DNA of 64,000 bases from NCBI RefSeq assembly GCF_024868665.1, contig NC_079891.1:25520103-25584102 (forward strand), written 5' to 3'. Of this stretch, positions 24,214 through 36,113 are shown piece by piece (within the stretch, counting starts at the first letter, position 1; the number at the start of each line of letters is the position of its first letter). A program made the position numbers and the translations under genes. A model generated the notes under the pieces. That model did no database searches. It was not told where the DNA came from and was given only the letters and a program-made list of their open reading frames with translations. The DNA comes from Triplophysa rosa (Eukaryota > Chordata > Actinopteri > Cypriniformes > Nemacheilidae).

Positions 24214-26069
24214 CTGCGCAGTGAGAAAGCAGAAGTCATGAACATCTGAATTCACTTCAAGTCAAAGCCCATTTAGTATTGATTTTCAGTGTTCGGTCAC
24301 AGTCAGGATCCTTAATAGCCATTGACTGTATAATACACAGAGTCTAAATAAAACCAAGTGTCAGATGCAAGAAAACATACAAGATCTTAGTCAATTCTGA
24401 GCTTGAATTTACAAAAATCATATGTATAAGAGAAAAACTGGTACAAAAATGAATAGCTTTGGGTTGCTTTTCCCTTTACAAAGCTGGCCTACATAACTCA
24501 AGTTTCTTGTCTTTCTGCTTGAAGTGCATTACTGATAAAACACTTTCTTCCGCTGTCTCCCGGGAAGTCCTTGTTGTTTGTGCCGCTGATCGTTAGTTAG
24601 ATGAAAATAGCGAGCTGAAGTTGCATTAGCCTAAAAGCGCGAGTACCAAGAATGCACGTTACCCTGGAGGATTAATTCAAGACAAATATATCCGAATGAG
24701 ACTGTCACAAATTCAAACCCCAAGCCTTACAATTTAGCAAAATCTACAATCATTTAATGCCTTTTAACGTTCGTCGCCTTTCTACATTTGTCACATCTCT
24801 GGAATGAACTTTATGTGAAGCTCTTTGCCGATTTGTCACAGAATAATGCATCGTAGCAGCTTCCATTTCTTAAATCTCAGTTTCATCAGCTTAAAGTCAA
24901 TCATTTCCAGCCATTTCTTCAGTATCTCTGCCCTGCAAACATCACAGTAGTACTGGATTAGAATGAAAGCGCAATATGCTGAGGAGCAAAACAAACCAGT
25001 CTAGCAGTTTCTTCCTCCTTCAAATTCACAATCAAATACAGTAAATACTGTAATCTGGTATGCGTCTGTACCGTAAGTCTCTTAACAACACTGCCAGGGA
25101 CCACATCTAAACACTTTTTAACAGATAAATATCAAATACATCTGAAAGTGCCAGGCAAATATATAGGGATTATGTTTGCTGCTTGAAGAAAAAATGATGG
25201 TTTGGATTTTGTGTAAAAAATCAGGTCTAGAAGGCTCAGTTCATTTCAGTATGGTGGGTTAAACAGAAAGAATGATGCAACATTTATGATATTACTTTCA
25301 GAGGATAGCAGCAAAGAATACTTCTCATTTGGAAGTGTCCTTATGACATTAGTAGTGTACACCTTTCAAAGCCAAAACAAGGAGACCAAAAGTTTCTCTT
25401 TAGCACCTAATGCTCAATAATGGTCCAATTGCATGGGAAAATAACATTGTTACACAAGCAGATTTTCACATTGCAACAGCTAAAATTATATAAATGAGAT
25501 GTGATCTCTGGATTTTTATTACTGTGGGTTCAGCACATCTCAGGATCTCTTTGAACATTAATGGGGAAAATGGTGCCAAAAATGATTATGCAATGATTAT
25601 ATAAGTTGCATTTTTGGTTGGTTGTTTTGAAGATCAGTTTGTCTACATGCATCTCTAATTGTTTTTGCTTTCATATTTTGAACAAAGACGATGAATTCAA
25701 GGGTGTTAGCATGTTGACACTGACAGTATGTTGCGCTTTAGCGTGCTAACAGCAACTGTTGGACTGTCAACAAGCTGAAGCTCTCCGAGAAGCAGTGTCT
25801 CTGAATTCCCTCACTGACGCAGCCTACAAAGCACTCTTTTTTTTAACAACACCGCTGCCTTCAACAATACATTAGAGAAAGTCTTTGAGTGTTCCATCAT
25901 GTCCTGCTGTTTTTCAGCAACTTGCAACACAAGACAAGTTACAAAGGTACAGCATTTGAAAACAACTTTGAAAAACACAAAATGTTTTTTGAACACAAGA
26001 ATGTGTTCTTTGTGAATGCGTTTGTGGACATTTGTAACGATATAGGGCTTGCTTTACATTATATTTACA
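24214..26069. other. unc5d intron between the two Ig1 exons, proximal part; nothing recognised
   Basis: Low-complexity AT-rich intronic DNA upstream (gene sense) of the acceptor at 24214. No ORF with a known domain and no clear repeat ends were seen. Confidence 0.5.
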
Positions 26070-26071
26070 TA

Positions 26072-26304
26072 CAGCTGTGGAAAGAATTAAGAGACCATTC
26101 CAAATGTTCATTTAACCTGTTTCTCCAGTTTTCATTTTTTGCAAATAGAAACAATATTTTTATTTGAAATTAGGTAGAAATATTGTTAGTAATTCACACA
26201 ATGAAACAAAAATGATAATTTTACCTAAACACATACTTATAAATAGTAAATTCAGAAAAACTGAAAATAATTTTAAAATGGACTCTTAATTTTTTCCACG
26301 GCTT
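26072..26304. mobile_element. Tc1/mariner-type MITE, TA-flanked
   Basis: The inverted ends are CAGCTGTGGAAAGAATTAAG and the complement CTTAATTTTTTCCACGGCT, with TA on both sides (26070-26071 and 26305-26306). The 233-bp AT-rich core has no coding capacity. Confidence 0.8.
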
Positions 26305-26399
26305 TATTTTCATTGATCAGATGCATTTATCAAATGCAACTTACAGACATCACAAGCACTTTGTCTTAAAAATCAACAATAAATGCAACACAACCTGCA

Positions 26400-26711
26400 T
26401 TAAAGGGACAGTGAAAATGAAATTCTGTCATCATTTACGCACCCTCAGATTGTTCCAAACCTGTATACATTTCTTTGTTCTGCTAAACACAAATAAGATA
26501 TTTGGATGTCAGTAACCGAGCAGATCTCATCCCCCATTGACTCCCATAGTATATATTTTCCCTACTATGGCAGTAAATGGGGTTACTGACATTCTTCCAA
26601 ATATCTTCATTTGCGTTTTGCAGAACAAAGAAATGTATACAGGTTTGGAACAAATTGAGGGTGAGTTAATGATAACAGAATTTTCACGTTTTGGGTGAAC
26701 TATCACTTTAA
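26400..26711. repeat. TTAA-type cyprinid MITE, complete
   Basis: It runs from TTAAAGGGACAGTG to GGGTGAACTATCACTTTAA, with TTAA at both ends. The inner arms CCCATTGACTCCCATAGTAT and CCCTACTATGGCAGTAAATG give a second inner palindrome. Confidence 0.85.
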
Positions 26712-26754
26712 TACACAAAACAGAGCAAGAGTATAAAAATAAAATAATTTAGAG

Positions 26755-26850
26755 TTGCGCCCATGTATTTAGTTGACAAAATGTTATATGCTCTCCTATT
26801 TGTAAGTCGCTTTGGATAAAAGCGTCTGCCAAATGAATAAATGTAAATGT
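26755..26850 (+). repeat. SINE 3' tail fragment
   Basis: It holds GTAAGTCGCTTTGGATAAAA then GCGTCTGCCAAATGAATAAA, the L2-type tail of the SINEs in this window, without a tRNA-like head. Confidence 0.75.
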
Positions 26851-28856
26851 ACCCCTCATTCGAAACTTATTTAACCCCATTTACCCAATTCATCTTCGAG
26901 AATATATCTGGTTATACAGTTTTGCTAATGATCACAAATCACAAAAGGCAGATCTTGCCGAGACAATGGCACAAATCAAACGCCGTTCCCACCACATACG
27001 GCACTTCCGTCCATTTTAGCGAAATCGAATGTGATTTTTCCTGTAATAAATGAGCAGCTCTCAACCGCCGAGGAAAGGAGTCACGGGAGAGCGGGGAGGC
27101 GAAACACTAACATCTCATTTAATCAAGTGCCTTCTTGAATTGGTTTTCTCCCAAAAATGAATGACACTGCGGAGGAAAAAAGCCGAGCAGAACAGCATGG
27201 CGTATCCTCCCTGTCCTACAGCTTTATTGATCATAAAAGCAGATTGCCTTCACTTCAGAGCTGACTCTACATGGTCCTGTTAGTCAGGGGTAAACAAAGC
27301 AAGACCAGCGCATGTTTCATGGACACTCTTGAAAGACACAGGCATTATTCATCATTCCCCAGCCGAGACGTTGAATCGACAGCGTAGCGTGGGGGACGAA
27401 ATTCAGCGGCGGGCAGGAAAATCATGACTAATGACTGCACATAATCCAGACTGAGCGATGAAAATACATGTAATATGTTAATAGGAGATGGGTGCTTTTC
27501 TTTTGATAGAACATCAAGATTTTCCTGCAGGATGACAGGTGGTGTTCCAGAGGGACACATTGCAGTGTCATCTGCCGGCATAATCTTTCAACAGAGCCAA
27601 GACTGTTGACAGTTAAAATTTCCATTTATGTGGAGTAATTTAAGTATCAGAATCTCGCTTGCCTTATAGCTACGACAAGAAACATCACACAAGCAAAGCA
27701 ATCACAAAGTCGAGGGTATCAGGGCAGTGCTTAACTATGTCACTAATGTAAAAAAGGAAAATGTGACAGACTTTTCGTCTCCTCTAAACTTTATTTAGAG
27801 CTAGTTAATCCAGTCTGACAACATGCGCTCTTGCCACAAACACATTTTAAAGGCAGGCTGGAGACAGCAATCGTTTGAATCTTTAGCACAAGCAGAATTG
27901 CATCTATTGAGCACATGCCCCTGATGTTCTGTTTGAAACAGGCAAAGTCTTGTAATAACCGTTGTAATCGCTGGATGACTGACGGTGATATAAGAGGTGA
28001 GTGACACCGAAAAGAGATCAAGCGTCTGATGACAAGATGAATGAAACCGAGATCCTAATAAGTTGCTTAGATCGCTAGCATAGCGTTCTGACAGCGCAGA
28101 AAATGAAAAGCACGAATCATCGCCAGCACAGGAGAAAACAACACTTTCAAGTTCACAACAATACCACATCAATCTGGTTTATTTTCAGGTCACTTTTAAT
28201 GTGTTCTGAACAATTTTCCTTTCTAATATTTTAGTAGCTCAACAAATGTGCTAACAACTCAAAGGAAGCTGCTTATGTTCTTTGGCAGAAGCCACAGGAA
28301 GTGGCATTATTGGCATTTCAGTCCTACGGCTGGAACACATTTATTTACAGCTTTTGTTTGTTGCCCGGTAAGGGTGAACGATTATTTCAGCACCATGGAG
28401 AGCGACACACTTTGGAGGTCTAACAAGTGGAGTTGCACTTTTTCTTGTGTTCAAAGACCCTGTATTGTTGCACTGTATATGTAATGTGTTCTTGTGGACT
28501 TTCAATGTGTCCATCATATCCGCAAAATCTTAGTTTGTCCCATTTGTCATTTTGTGATACTCAAGTATGTTTAAGAGTGCTTGTTGTGCACTGACTCACA
28601 ATACCCGTGTTGACTAGTACTCTACACAATACTTGTACAGGGCAGTTTAATACATCCTTAAAGCATTGTGATGTTGGGTTTAGAGTCGCGTTTGGTAAAG
28701 GGCCAAAGTCAGATTTTCAACATTTTTCCTCTTCTATTAGGATTTACACTAAAAAGCAAATTCTTTAAGGATATGTTACCCGGACTTTTAAAACCCAGCT
28801 TAAGACATTTTTGTGATTTACTGTTTTAATAAGATCATTCTATACAAGTATTAGTT
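26851..28856. other. Intronic DNA, no gene
   Basis: Open frames such as that at 28172-27801 (minus) have no recognisable domain, no matching splice context and no repeat signature. I see nothing else to annotate. Confidence 0.45.
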
Positions 28857-28859
28857 ACA

Positions 28860-29275
28860 TGGGATAGTTCACCCAAAAATAAAAATTCTGCCATCATTTA
28901 CTCACTTTCAAATCTATATAAATGTTTTTGTTCTGATGAACACATAGAAAGATATTTGGAAGAATGCTTATAACCAAACAGTTCTTAGACCCCATTGACT
29001 ACCATAGTAGGAAAAATTACTTTATCTTTTTTGTGTTCTGTTGAACACAGAAGAAGATATTTTGAAGAATGTAGGACAGCAAACCGTTCTGGGGCACCTT
29101 TGACTACCATTGTCATTTTTCCTACTATGGTAGTCAATGGGGTCCACGAACTGCTACAAGCATTCAACCAAATATCTTTCTCTGTGTTTAACCAAACAAA
29201 GAAATGTATACAGGTTTGGAACAACTAGTGAGTTAAGTAATTCATGACAGAATTTTCATTTTGGGGTTAACTTTA
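28860..29275. repeat. TTAA-type cyprinid MITE, nearly complete
   Basis: Left end GGGATAGTTCACCCAAAAAT and right end TTTTCATTTTGGGGTTAAC, ending at TTTAA. The inner palindrome is GACTACCATAGTAGGAAAAA and its complement at about 29120. The left TTAA has mutated (TTACAT). Confidence 0.8.
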
Positions 29276-29409
29276 AATTAAACTTTGCATATTGTATCTC
29301 AAAATCTGTTTCTCAAAATCTGTCATTTCAGTAATTTAAACACACATTTTTATCTGTTTTGAAGTTGTGGTATTTTACTTAACTATTGTTATTATTTAAC
29401 ATTTCTTTG

Positions 29410-29665
29410 CAGCTTGCCTTTCTACAAAGCATTGGAAACAACTTGTGTACGCACTGGTAGACATACAGTGTACTTTTAATCTAGAGAGAATGAAATTGCA
29501 ATGTACAGCAAAACAAAGTGGCAGTCTTGTGGCACAGTGTAAACAAAAAAGGCTGCTACAAGTCATTGTGTTCTTGAGCAGGGCATCTCCAGGTAGATAT
29601 ATGCGGTTACTGACATTATTTTGGATAAAAGCCTCAGCTAAATGACCACTTACATTACTTATGTG
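29410..29665 (+). repeat. Degenerate SINE-like sequence
   Basis: GGCAGTCTTGTGGCACAGTG and TTTTGGATAAAAGCCTCAGC followed by TAAATGACC recall the head and tail of V-type fish SINEs, heavily decayed. No duplication was found. Confidence 0.35.
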
Positions 29666-29669
29666 TACT

Positions 29670-32600
29670 TATACAGTGTGTGGCTCTGGCACTGCAGGTA
29701 ACGGGTCATTTGTCAACTGTCCTATACAACACTGGTGTGACCTCCTCAAAATGACTCGTCTCACTGTGCATGTGTGTGTTTGTGAGCTCATAGTAGAAAA
29801 TGTGATACTTCGCTCAGGGGGTTGAAGCTTTAATAGCACATTAATGTCATTCTCCATCACACGCTCATGTACTCCCCACCCGCTTTGCTTGGCAGCTCCC
29901 TCCAGCATAACTTCAAATAAATTATTATAATAAGCTCAAAGTGCTATTAAGGAAGGACTTTATGAAATAATTCACAAAAATGAACTGATGTTTAAGCAAA
30001 ATATCTACATACAGTGTATACAGTTCTGGGTTGTTTCCACAACAGAGCATCAATTGTATCAGCGGTTAGATTTTTGTGATTTTGTTTTAGATACTCTTTC
30101 CTGGTATATGACGGCAGGAGTATTATATAAACTGATGTGTAATGTTTCAGAGCCAAAGAAACTTCAAAAACATTTTCAATTTACATTACAATTTTCCATC
30201 CTAAATATAAGATTTTTTTATAAAAGTGGGACTTGTAAAGCTTTGCTCAGATTACTTAAGCAATTATTTACAACAATTTCTAAATCTGCTGTAAACGTCT
30301 CAAACCAGTCACTGTCCTCTGTGCTAGAGTATTTTTATCCGTGTGGGGAGTGTGCAATTGCCTGTGATAATGCTATTATACGGCCGGAGCAGAGGAACAT
30401 CAACACAAAATTGCATTTGCGTTAACTGAAATGAAGGGTGATGCCCTGTGCTCGTCCTCTTTCACTGCCCTTGCTTTGCAGTCAGTTTATGTTTGTCGTC
30501 CTGCAAAAATCCTCTCTCTCTCTTTCTCTCCCGCTTTCATCTGCAGTGAGCTCCCATCTATTGCACCACAAAGGCACATTCTGCAGAGAGGGTTTTTTCC
30601 TGGGAGGCTGTAGCTAACAGATGTCAACACCGCATCACACGTCAGCTCTGACACATGTCATAACCAGGCTCGCAGTGGTCAGCTGGCTCCATCCTCTGTG
30701 ACACAGAGAGCCGGATTGAGCCACAAGAGTTAAAATGCCCCGAAGCTTTGCTGTGCAGCCACTGTAAAGTGATTTCATCAATCTGAGAAAGAGGAGAAAG
30801 GAAACGGACATAAATGTAACAGGAGCGATCAGGTGGACTCTCAGGGGACTCTAAGCTTCAAAGTTAACAGTTTGATGGATAGTTCCAGAAAGTTCCACAT
30901 ATGCATTAAAAGACATTGAAAATGGAACTTAAAATAGGAAAATAGGAAATAAATTTGATGTGATGAAATTGTGAAGTTCACTATCAGGTAATCTGATATT
31001 ACACACAGTAGATCTGATCAGCCACTTTATAGATTGTTTAAAAAAGTAGAATTTCGGTATAAATACTAATCTATGACATTTTCCTTAACTTTAAAAAGTA
31101 TGTAATTTAAATATCGCTGCCGTCCTTCTGAAACCTTGTATATTCCACATATGTTTTTTATTATAAATCATTACTATGGTTATTAACTTTATATTTATCA
31201 CTGGGTTTTGGGAACATCTAACCAATTAAAAGTATTAAAAAGTGCTTGTCAACTTTGACAACACAGTATTTAATAATTTAAATTTTTTTTTTTTTTTAAT
31301 TAAAAAGTATGGTGTTGCCATTTCCTAAAAACAGATAAAGGTTGTATTATATCAATGCTTGAATGTATTTTGTAAATTAATGGTCAGCTGAGCATTATAT
31401 ACATGACGTTTGTTAACGTCATTGACAGTTAACAAAAGAAAATGTTTATATATCAAATAAAATGACAGAATTACCTATATATACTCTTATGCACACATAC
31501 ATTACCCCATATTTTATTGGAAAACATTTAAATATATTACCTGGCTCATGAATGTTACGTGATGTTCACCAACTAATGAAAAAATGAAATTATGGCTGAA
31601 AGGCAGATGTTGTTATGTTGAATATTAATAATTCCTAATATAGTGAGGGCTTGGATCATGAATATTATGCTTCTGGAAGTTTAACAAGCGACATAGGCAT
31701 CAATTCATATTCACATACTACACCCAAATGTAGAAATGAAGACCCATGAGTTATTAAACAGATGAAACATGGAACAGCAACTCTCATTCTGCATATCACC
31801 TTTTTTTTCTTCTGAGCAGAAATACAATACATTTTAAAGCATTTAATTGATTTTTTTGAAGTCGCAAACAAACCAAAACAATTTAGTTTCTTCCTAACAA
31901 CTCCCACCGCTTCAAATGTAAATATTCATAGATCATACTGGTGTCTCCAACCTGTCTGGATCTGCCACTTCTTATTTGCCTCTAATCTATAGAAAGCGCT
32001 ATCCGGTCTTTGCTCACATTGAACAGGATTCTTCTCCAGCGACTCCACTACAATCAACTGAGATTTTCCCACAATCCACAGGTTATAATCCTAAATGGAG
32101 TCTCTGAGCCTTTGGGGCTTATTTGTGTGCCGCTGCATAGAAGTTTCAGCTTGTCATTTATCAGTAAAGGACAATAATACTGGCACAGTGAGCATTGCAG
32201 CAGTCATGATAAATGACTTGGTGTAGGATGATTCTTCATATCATGGTTATGCTCTATAACCGTTCTCATGGGCTGATACCGCAGAGCCAGGAACAAATAC
32301 AATTTCAGGTTGTTCACCAGGTTGAGCTTCAGCAAGTCTCTGGAAGTTCTTGTGAGTCAATACCGAAAAATAAAGGATGGCACAGATCTCAAAAGGAAAC
32401 CAAAATAGTATATAATTTATATTGCTTCACAAAGCAGTCTCAAATGTTCACGTTAAAAGGAAAGAAGGCTTCTCGCTGTTTTACCACTGCGAGTTGAACA
32501 TAAACGAGGTGCTTTTTGACTCCGTGCCGTGCTATAATTTGCTTATAGCCGTGCTATAATTTATCTGAGCGGATTAAGAAACATTAATTTACTGCAACTA

Positions 32601-33065
32601 TCAAAATGCCTCATTTACATTTTGTGGTTTATTCATAAAGTTTTTAGTACATTAACTACTAATTTGCAATTAATGTGAAAACTGATCTATTAAAAAGATC
32701 TTAGTACACAGGTAAATCTGTGTTAAATTAATATCACACCATATGTACAGTAGGATTTAGTCATGCATTCACTGCAATTCTGAATCTTTCCCGTCACAAA
32801 TCTTAGAACAATAGTAACCAAATGGAACACATTGACTATTTTATAAAACACATTTTATAAGACACATTCACATTTTAAATGAGAGATAATGCACAGTCGG
32901 TCGGTATTAAAGTAAACCCCCTTAAGAAGTCTTGATGGACAAGATCTATTAATATGATCTTCTCCCAGGTATTACAGACCTTTGAAGGAGGCCAAGATGA
33001 GAAGCTAGATGCAACTGCAAAAAAAAAAGGTAGATGAACAGTAATTCTGTGCTTGAACAGTTTTT
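29670..33065. other. Intronic DNA, no gene recognised
   Basis: Frames such as 29988-30425 and 32213-32497 (plus) match nothing I know and lack flanking splice evidence. Short A/T runs occur near 31280. I see no element ends. Confidence 0.45.
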
Positions 33066-34160
33066 ATTAGTTACACCTGGCAGGCACGTGCAGGGCGGGG
33101 GGGGGGCGGATATATATTATATATAATATAAATTATATATTTTTTGTAATTTAAAGTCAATTTTGTGAAGGCCTGCTCAATCTAACTATTATTAAAATTA
33201 ATGAATAATAATTTAACCCTAAATAAATGACTCACGTGATGACCTTTCACCTGACGACCTCATCTGGGAGGACTCACTTTCAGACGCCTTCAATAGATTA
33301 GTGCATTTCCAGGATAGCCTACATACTGTTCGCGGCTGCTGGGTAAGTGGTGCTTTCAGAGGAGCGGTGTGCTTGTTTACTTATTAGTGTATTTATTATT
33401 AGTAGTAGTATTTCACAAGAACGCCGTGAAGAGAGCATGCATGGCTGTTGTGTGTGTAGCCTGCTCTGAACTGACGTGATGTTAGCTGCAGCTAATGTTA
33501 CTTCTACATACAGCAATATATAAACAAGGTGCTTGTTCACTTCTTGAATCGATGTTTGCTGTTTGGGGGAGAAAAGTTTCATGGGCGTAGAGGGTTCTGG
33601 TCTTTTTATATTATTTGACTAAAACTATTAACACTTTAAAGTATTATTATTACAGTATTTACAGTAGAGTGCCTTCAAAACACTGGTAAAACAGGCTTGG
33701 GCCATGTTCAGACATGACTTCTTTTTTGACAAGAAAAAGTTGACAAAGGCACTTTTTTAGTAAAAAAATACAAATATCAGCAGAACGCCATGACGTCGGA
33801 GGCATGAAGGCAGCCCAGAGAAACAGATAGACAGCATAACAGAAGTCAATTTGAATTAGAAACAGAGTATGTCTTGCAATAACTAATCTCATATTTAAAA
33901 AGTACAAGACTTATTTCTCGCTAGAAATGCAATCGGAAGTTGCTGAAAGTGAAAATTAAACTTACATTAAACTATCCTCCAATGGGTGTTTCGGCCGCCA
34001 TTTTATTTTTTCGAGCTTGAGCCTTCTTGACCAGTCATGTTCCTCGCATGTTGTTATGGAAACGACAGGTCTCTATCATTGGTTTGCTGTGAAAAAGGAG
34101 CTTGACGTATGGCGTTTTTTTTTTCAGAAAAGTTGAACTTTTTTTCAACCTCAAAAGACG
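33066..34160. repeat. Probable transposon-derived DNA, unclassified
   Basis: It begins GGCAGGCACGTGCAGGGCGG, followed by a G-run and an AT palindrome (TATATATTATATATAATATA), a composition seen at ends of fish DNA elements. Paired T-rich/A-rich words around 33715 and 34110 hint at a second element. No matching termini could be fixed. Confidence 0.3.
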
Positions 34161-34161
34161 C

Positions 34162-34659
34162 TCTGAGATATTTGGAAGAATGTCAGTAACTAGACAGATC
34201 TCATCCCCCATTGACTCCCATAGTATTTATTTTCCCTAACATGGCAGTAAATAAGGGATGAGATCTGTTCTCAGATAGCACAGGTACATCTGTAAGATGT
34301 CTGCTAAAGATCTGGAGATCTGGAAAACATCTGCTGTGCAAACACATCTGCTAAACATCTTAGAAAGAGCTGTTGTACATCCATTCTAAATCATACACAT
34401 CTTACAGACGTCTTCTAAAGGTCAGAGATGTAGGGCAGATGAGCAAACAACATCTGCCAGATGTCTTGCAGATGAAAATGCAGACATCAAATAGATGTCT
34501 GCCAGATGTACGTGTGCTATCAGGGTTTGGTTACTGACATTCTTCCAAATATCTTTTGTTGTGTTCAACAGAACAAAAACATTTACACAGGTTTGGAATA
34601 ATCTGAGGGTGAGTAAATGATGACAGAATTTTCATTTTTGGGTGAACTATCCCTTTTAG
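34162..34659. repeat. TTAA-type cyprinid MITE interrupted by another MITE
   Basis: The family words GATATTTGGAAGAATGTCAG and CCCCATTGACTCCCATAGTA are on the left; GACAGAATTTTCATTTTTGG with GGTGAACTATCCC is on the right. The outer left terminus is missing. The central GAGATCTGTTTGGTTAC, intact in the copy at 38144, is split here by the insertion at 34270-34524. Confidence 0.8.
34270..34524. mobile_element. MITE nested inside a TTAA MITE
   Basis: The ends CTCAGATAGCACAGGTACAT and the complement ACGTGTGCTATCAGG are imperfect inverted repeats. The core repeats AGATGTCTGC and GCAGATG in both orientations. GTT occurs on both sides (34267-34269, 34525-34527), consistent with a 3-bp duplication. Comparison with uninterrupted sister copies of the host MITE fixes the insertion point. 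Confidence 0.8.
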
Positions 34660-34805
34660 GTTACAGTAAACTTTATTCACTTAAGTTTCTAATCCCAGAC
34701 TGTTCATAAAGTACATTCAACCAATGAAACGCTCTGACAGAGCTCACACTCAAGTGCTATTGGCTCGTGTCTCTTTCAAGCTGCGCTGTCTTTGCTCGAG
34801 ACAGT

Positions 34806-36113
34806 CAGGGGCGGACTTACCCATTAGGCAAAGGTAGGCAATCGCCTAGGGCCCCGAGCTACCAGGGGCCTCCGAAAGGAAGGGTTGGACTTAACCAATA
34901 AGCCATGTCAGCAGCTACGTAGAGCCCAAAGGAATCATCAAAATAGTAGGGGTATCCCTGTTAACATTTTAGGTTATTAAATCTGTACGAAGGCACTCCC
35001 CCCATTATAGATGGACCATTTAATTTAGCACTGTATATGCGCGAGACGAGTTCGACACTAGCTGGAGAAATTTAACGCAGCGGCGGAGTTAGTAGAACTG
35101 CTCACAGCGAGAGTGTCACTGTGTGGTACATTATCTGCAAAACGAAGTTAAAGTCGCAGGGAAATAAAATAACAATGAAACGCAGCTACACCAATGGAGA
35201 GGAAAAAAGATGATTTACAAAAGATTGTTGCCATTGAAGTCTCTGCTTTTTCCCCACACAAACTCCACCGCTGCTCTTACAGCAGCAGCGCCTCTCTCTC
35301 CCGCCAGACACAGCACTCTTCCGGCTACGAGCAATGATAATGTGCCGGTGAGTATTTCTCCATGAACACCGACAACACAGTTATCATGACTGACGACCTA
35401 AACATCTGTCAAACAAAGTGCGCTGTGCGCTTGGTAGGAGAGGGCCAGTTCAAATGTAGAAAGGTTGTTTGACTCCGCTGCAGAGACCGATGGGCACATA
35501 AAGGCCGGATTCACATTTCACGTCTTTTCCGTGCGCATATTCGTTATTTTAAATGTAGATGCGCAGCAGGCGCGCATAAATAGGGGTCGACGGGCACATT
35601 TTTCTAGGCACGTAGGCGCTGCATCGAGATGGGAATAGTTCAACTTTTCGGCGTCATTTGAAGAGTTCATTTGAAGAGAGAAAGCAGCGTGGACCGCGTT
35701 TTCTGCATGGTTTTAGATGCGAAATGTGAATCCGGCCAAAGACATAATCAGTACAGTGCTAACGATTCGTACTGTATGCACTAGTACAGAAATTTGATCA
35801 CATTTAAATGCATGAAAGGTCGTAAACCACAAAAAACACACGGAGAGAGATGGCACACTTTGTATATAGTAATTCCAGATGTAATTTTTTCAATGTTTAT
35901 CATTTGGGAATTCAATATTTCATTTTTGTTTAATTATAGTGTGTATCTGTGTTTATTAAGCTTAGTTTTCCCCTGTCACTTTGACTGGGGGTAAAATGTT
36001 GTGTGCCTTGAGGAGGAAGAAAAATAAGGTTTGCAGTAAAGTAAAATGGCGCATATTTGGGGCCCCCATACATGGATTTGCCTAGGGCCCCCAAATCACT
36101 AAATCCGCCCCTG
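34806..36113. mobile_element. hAT element with 8-bp duplication
   Basis: The ends are CAGGGGCGGA and its complement TCCGCCCCTG, with sub-terminal CGCCTAGGGCCCC and TTGCCTAGGGCCCCC. An exact 8-bp duplication GAGACAGT flanks it (34798-34805, 36114-36121). It is 1.3 kb with no transposase frame, and carries a nested element at 35503-35737. Confidence 0.92.
35503..35737. mobile_element. Harbinger-like MITE nested in the hAT element
   Basis: The inverted ends are GGCCGGATTCACATTTC and the complement GAAATGTGAATCCGGCC, with AAA on both sides (3-bp duplication). The core is GC-rich with GCGCGCATAAATAGGGG. The same family is at 47250-47727. A 3-bp target suits PIF/Harbinger, but the family name is an inference. 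Confidence 0.82.
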
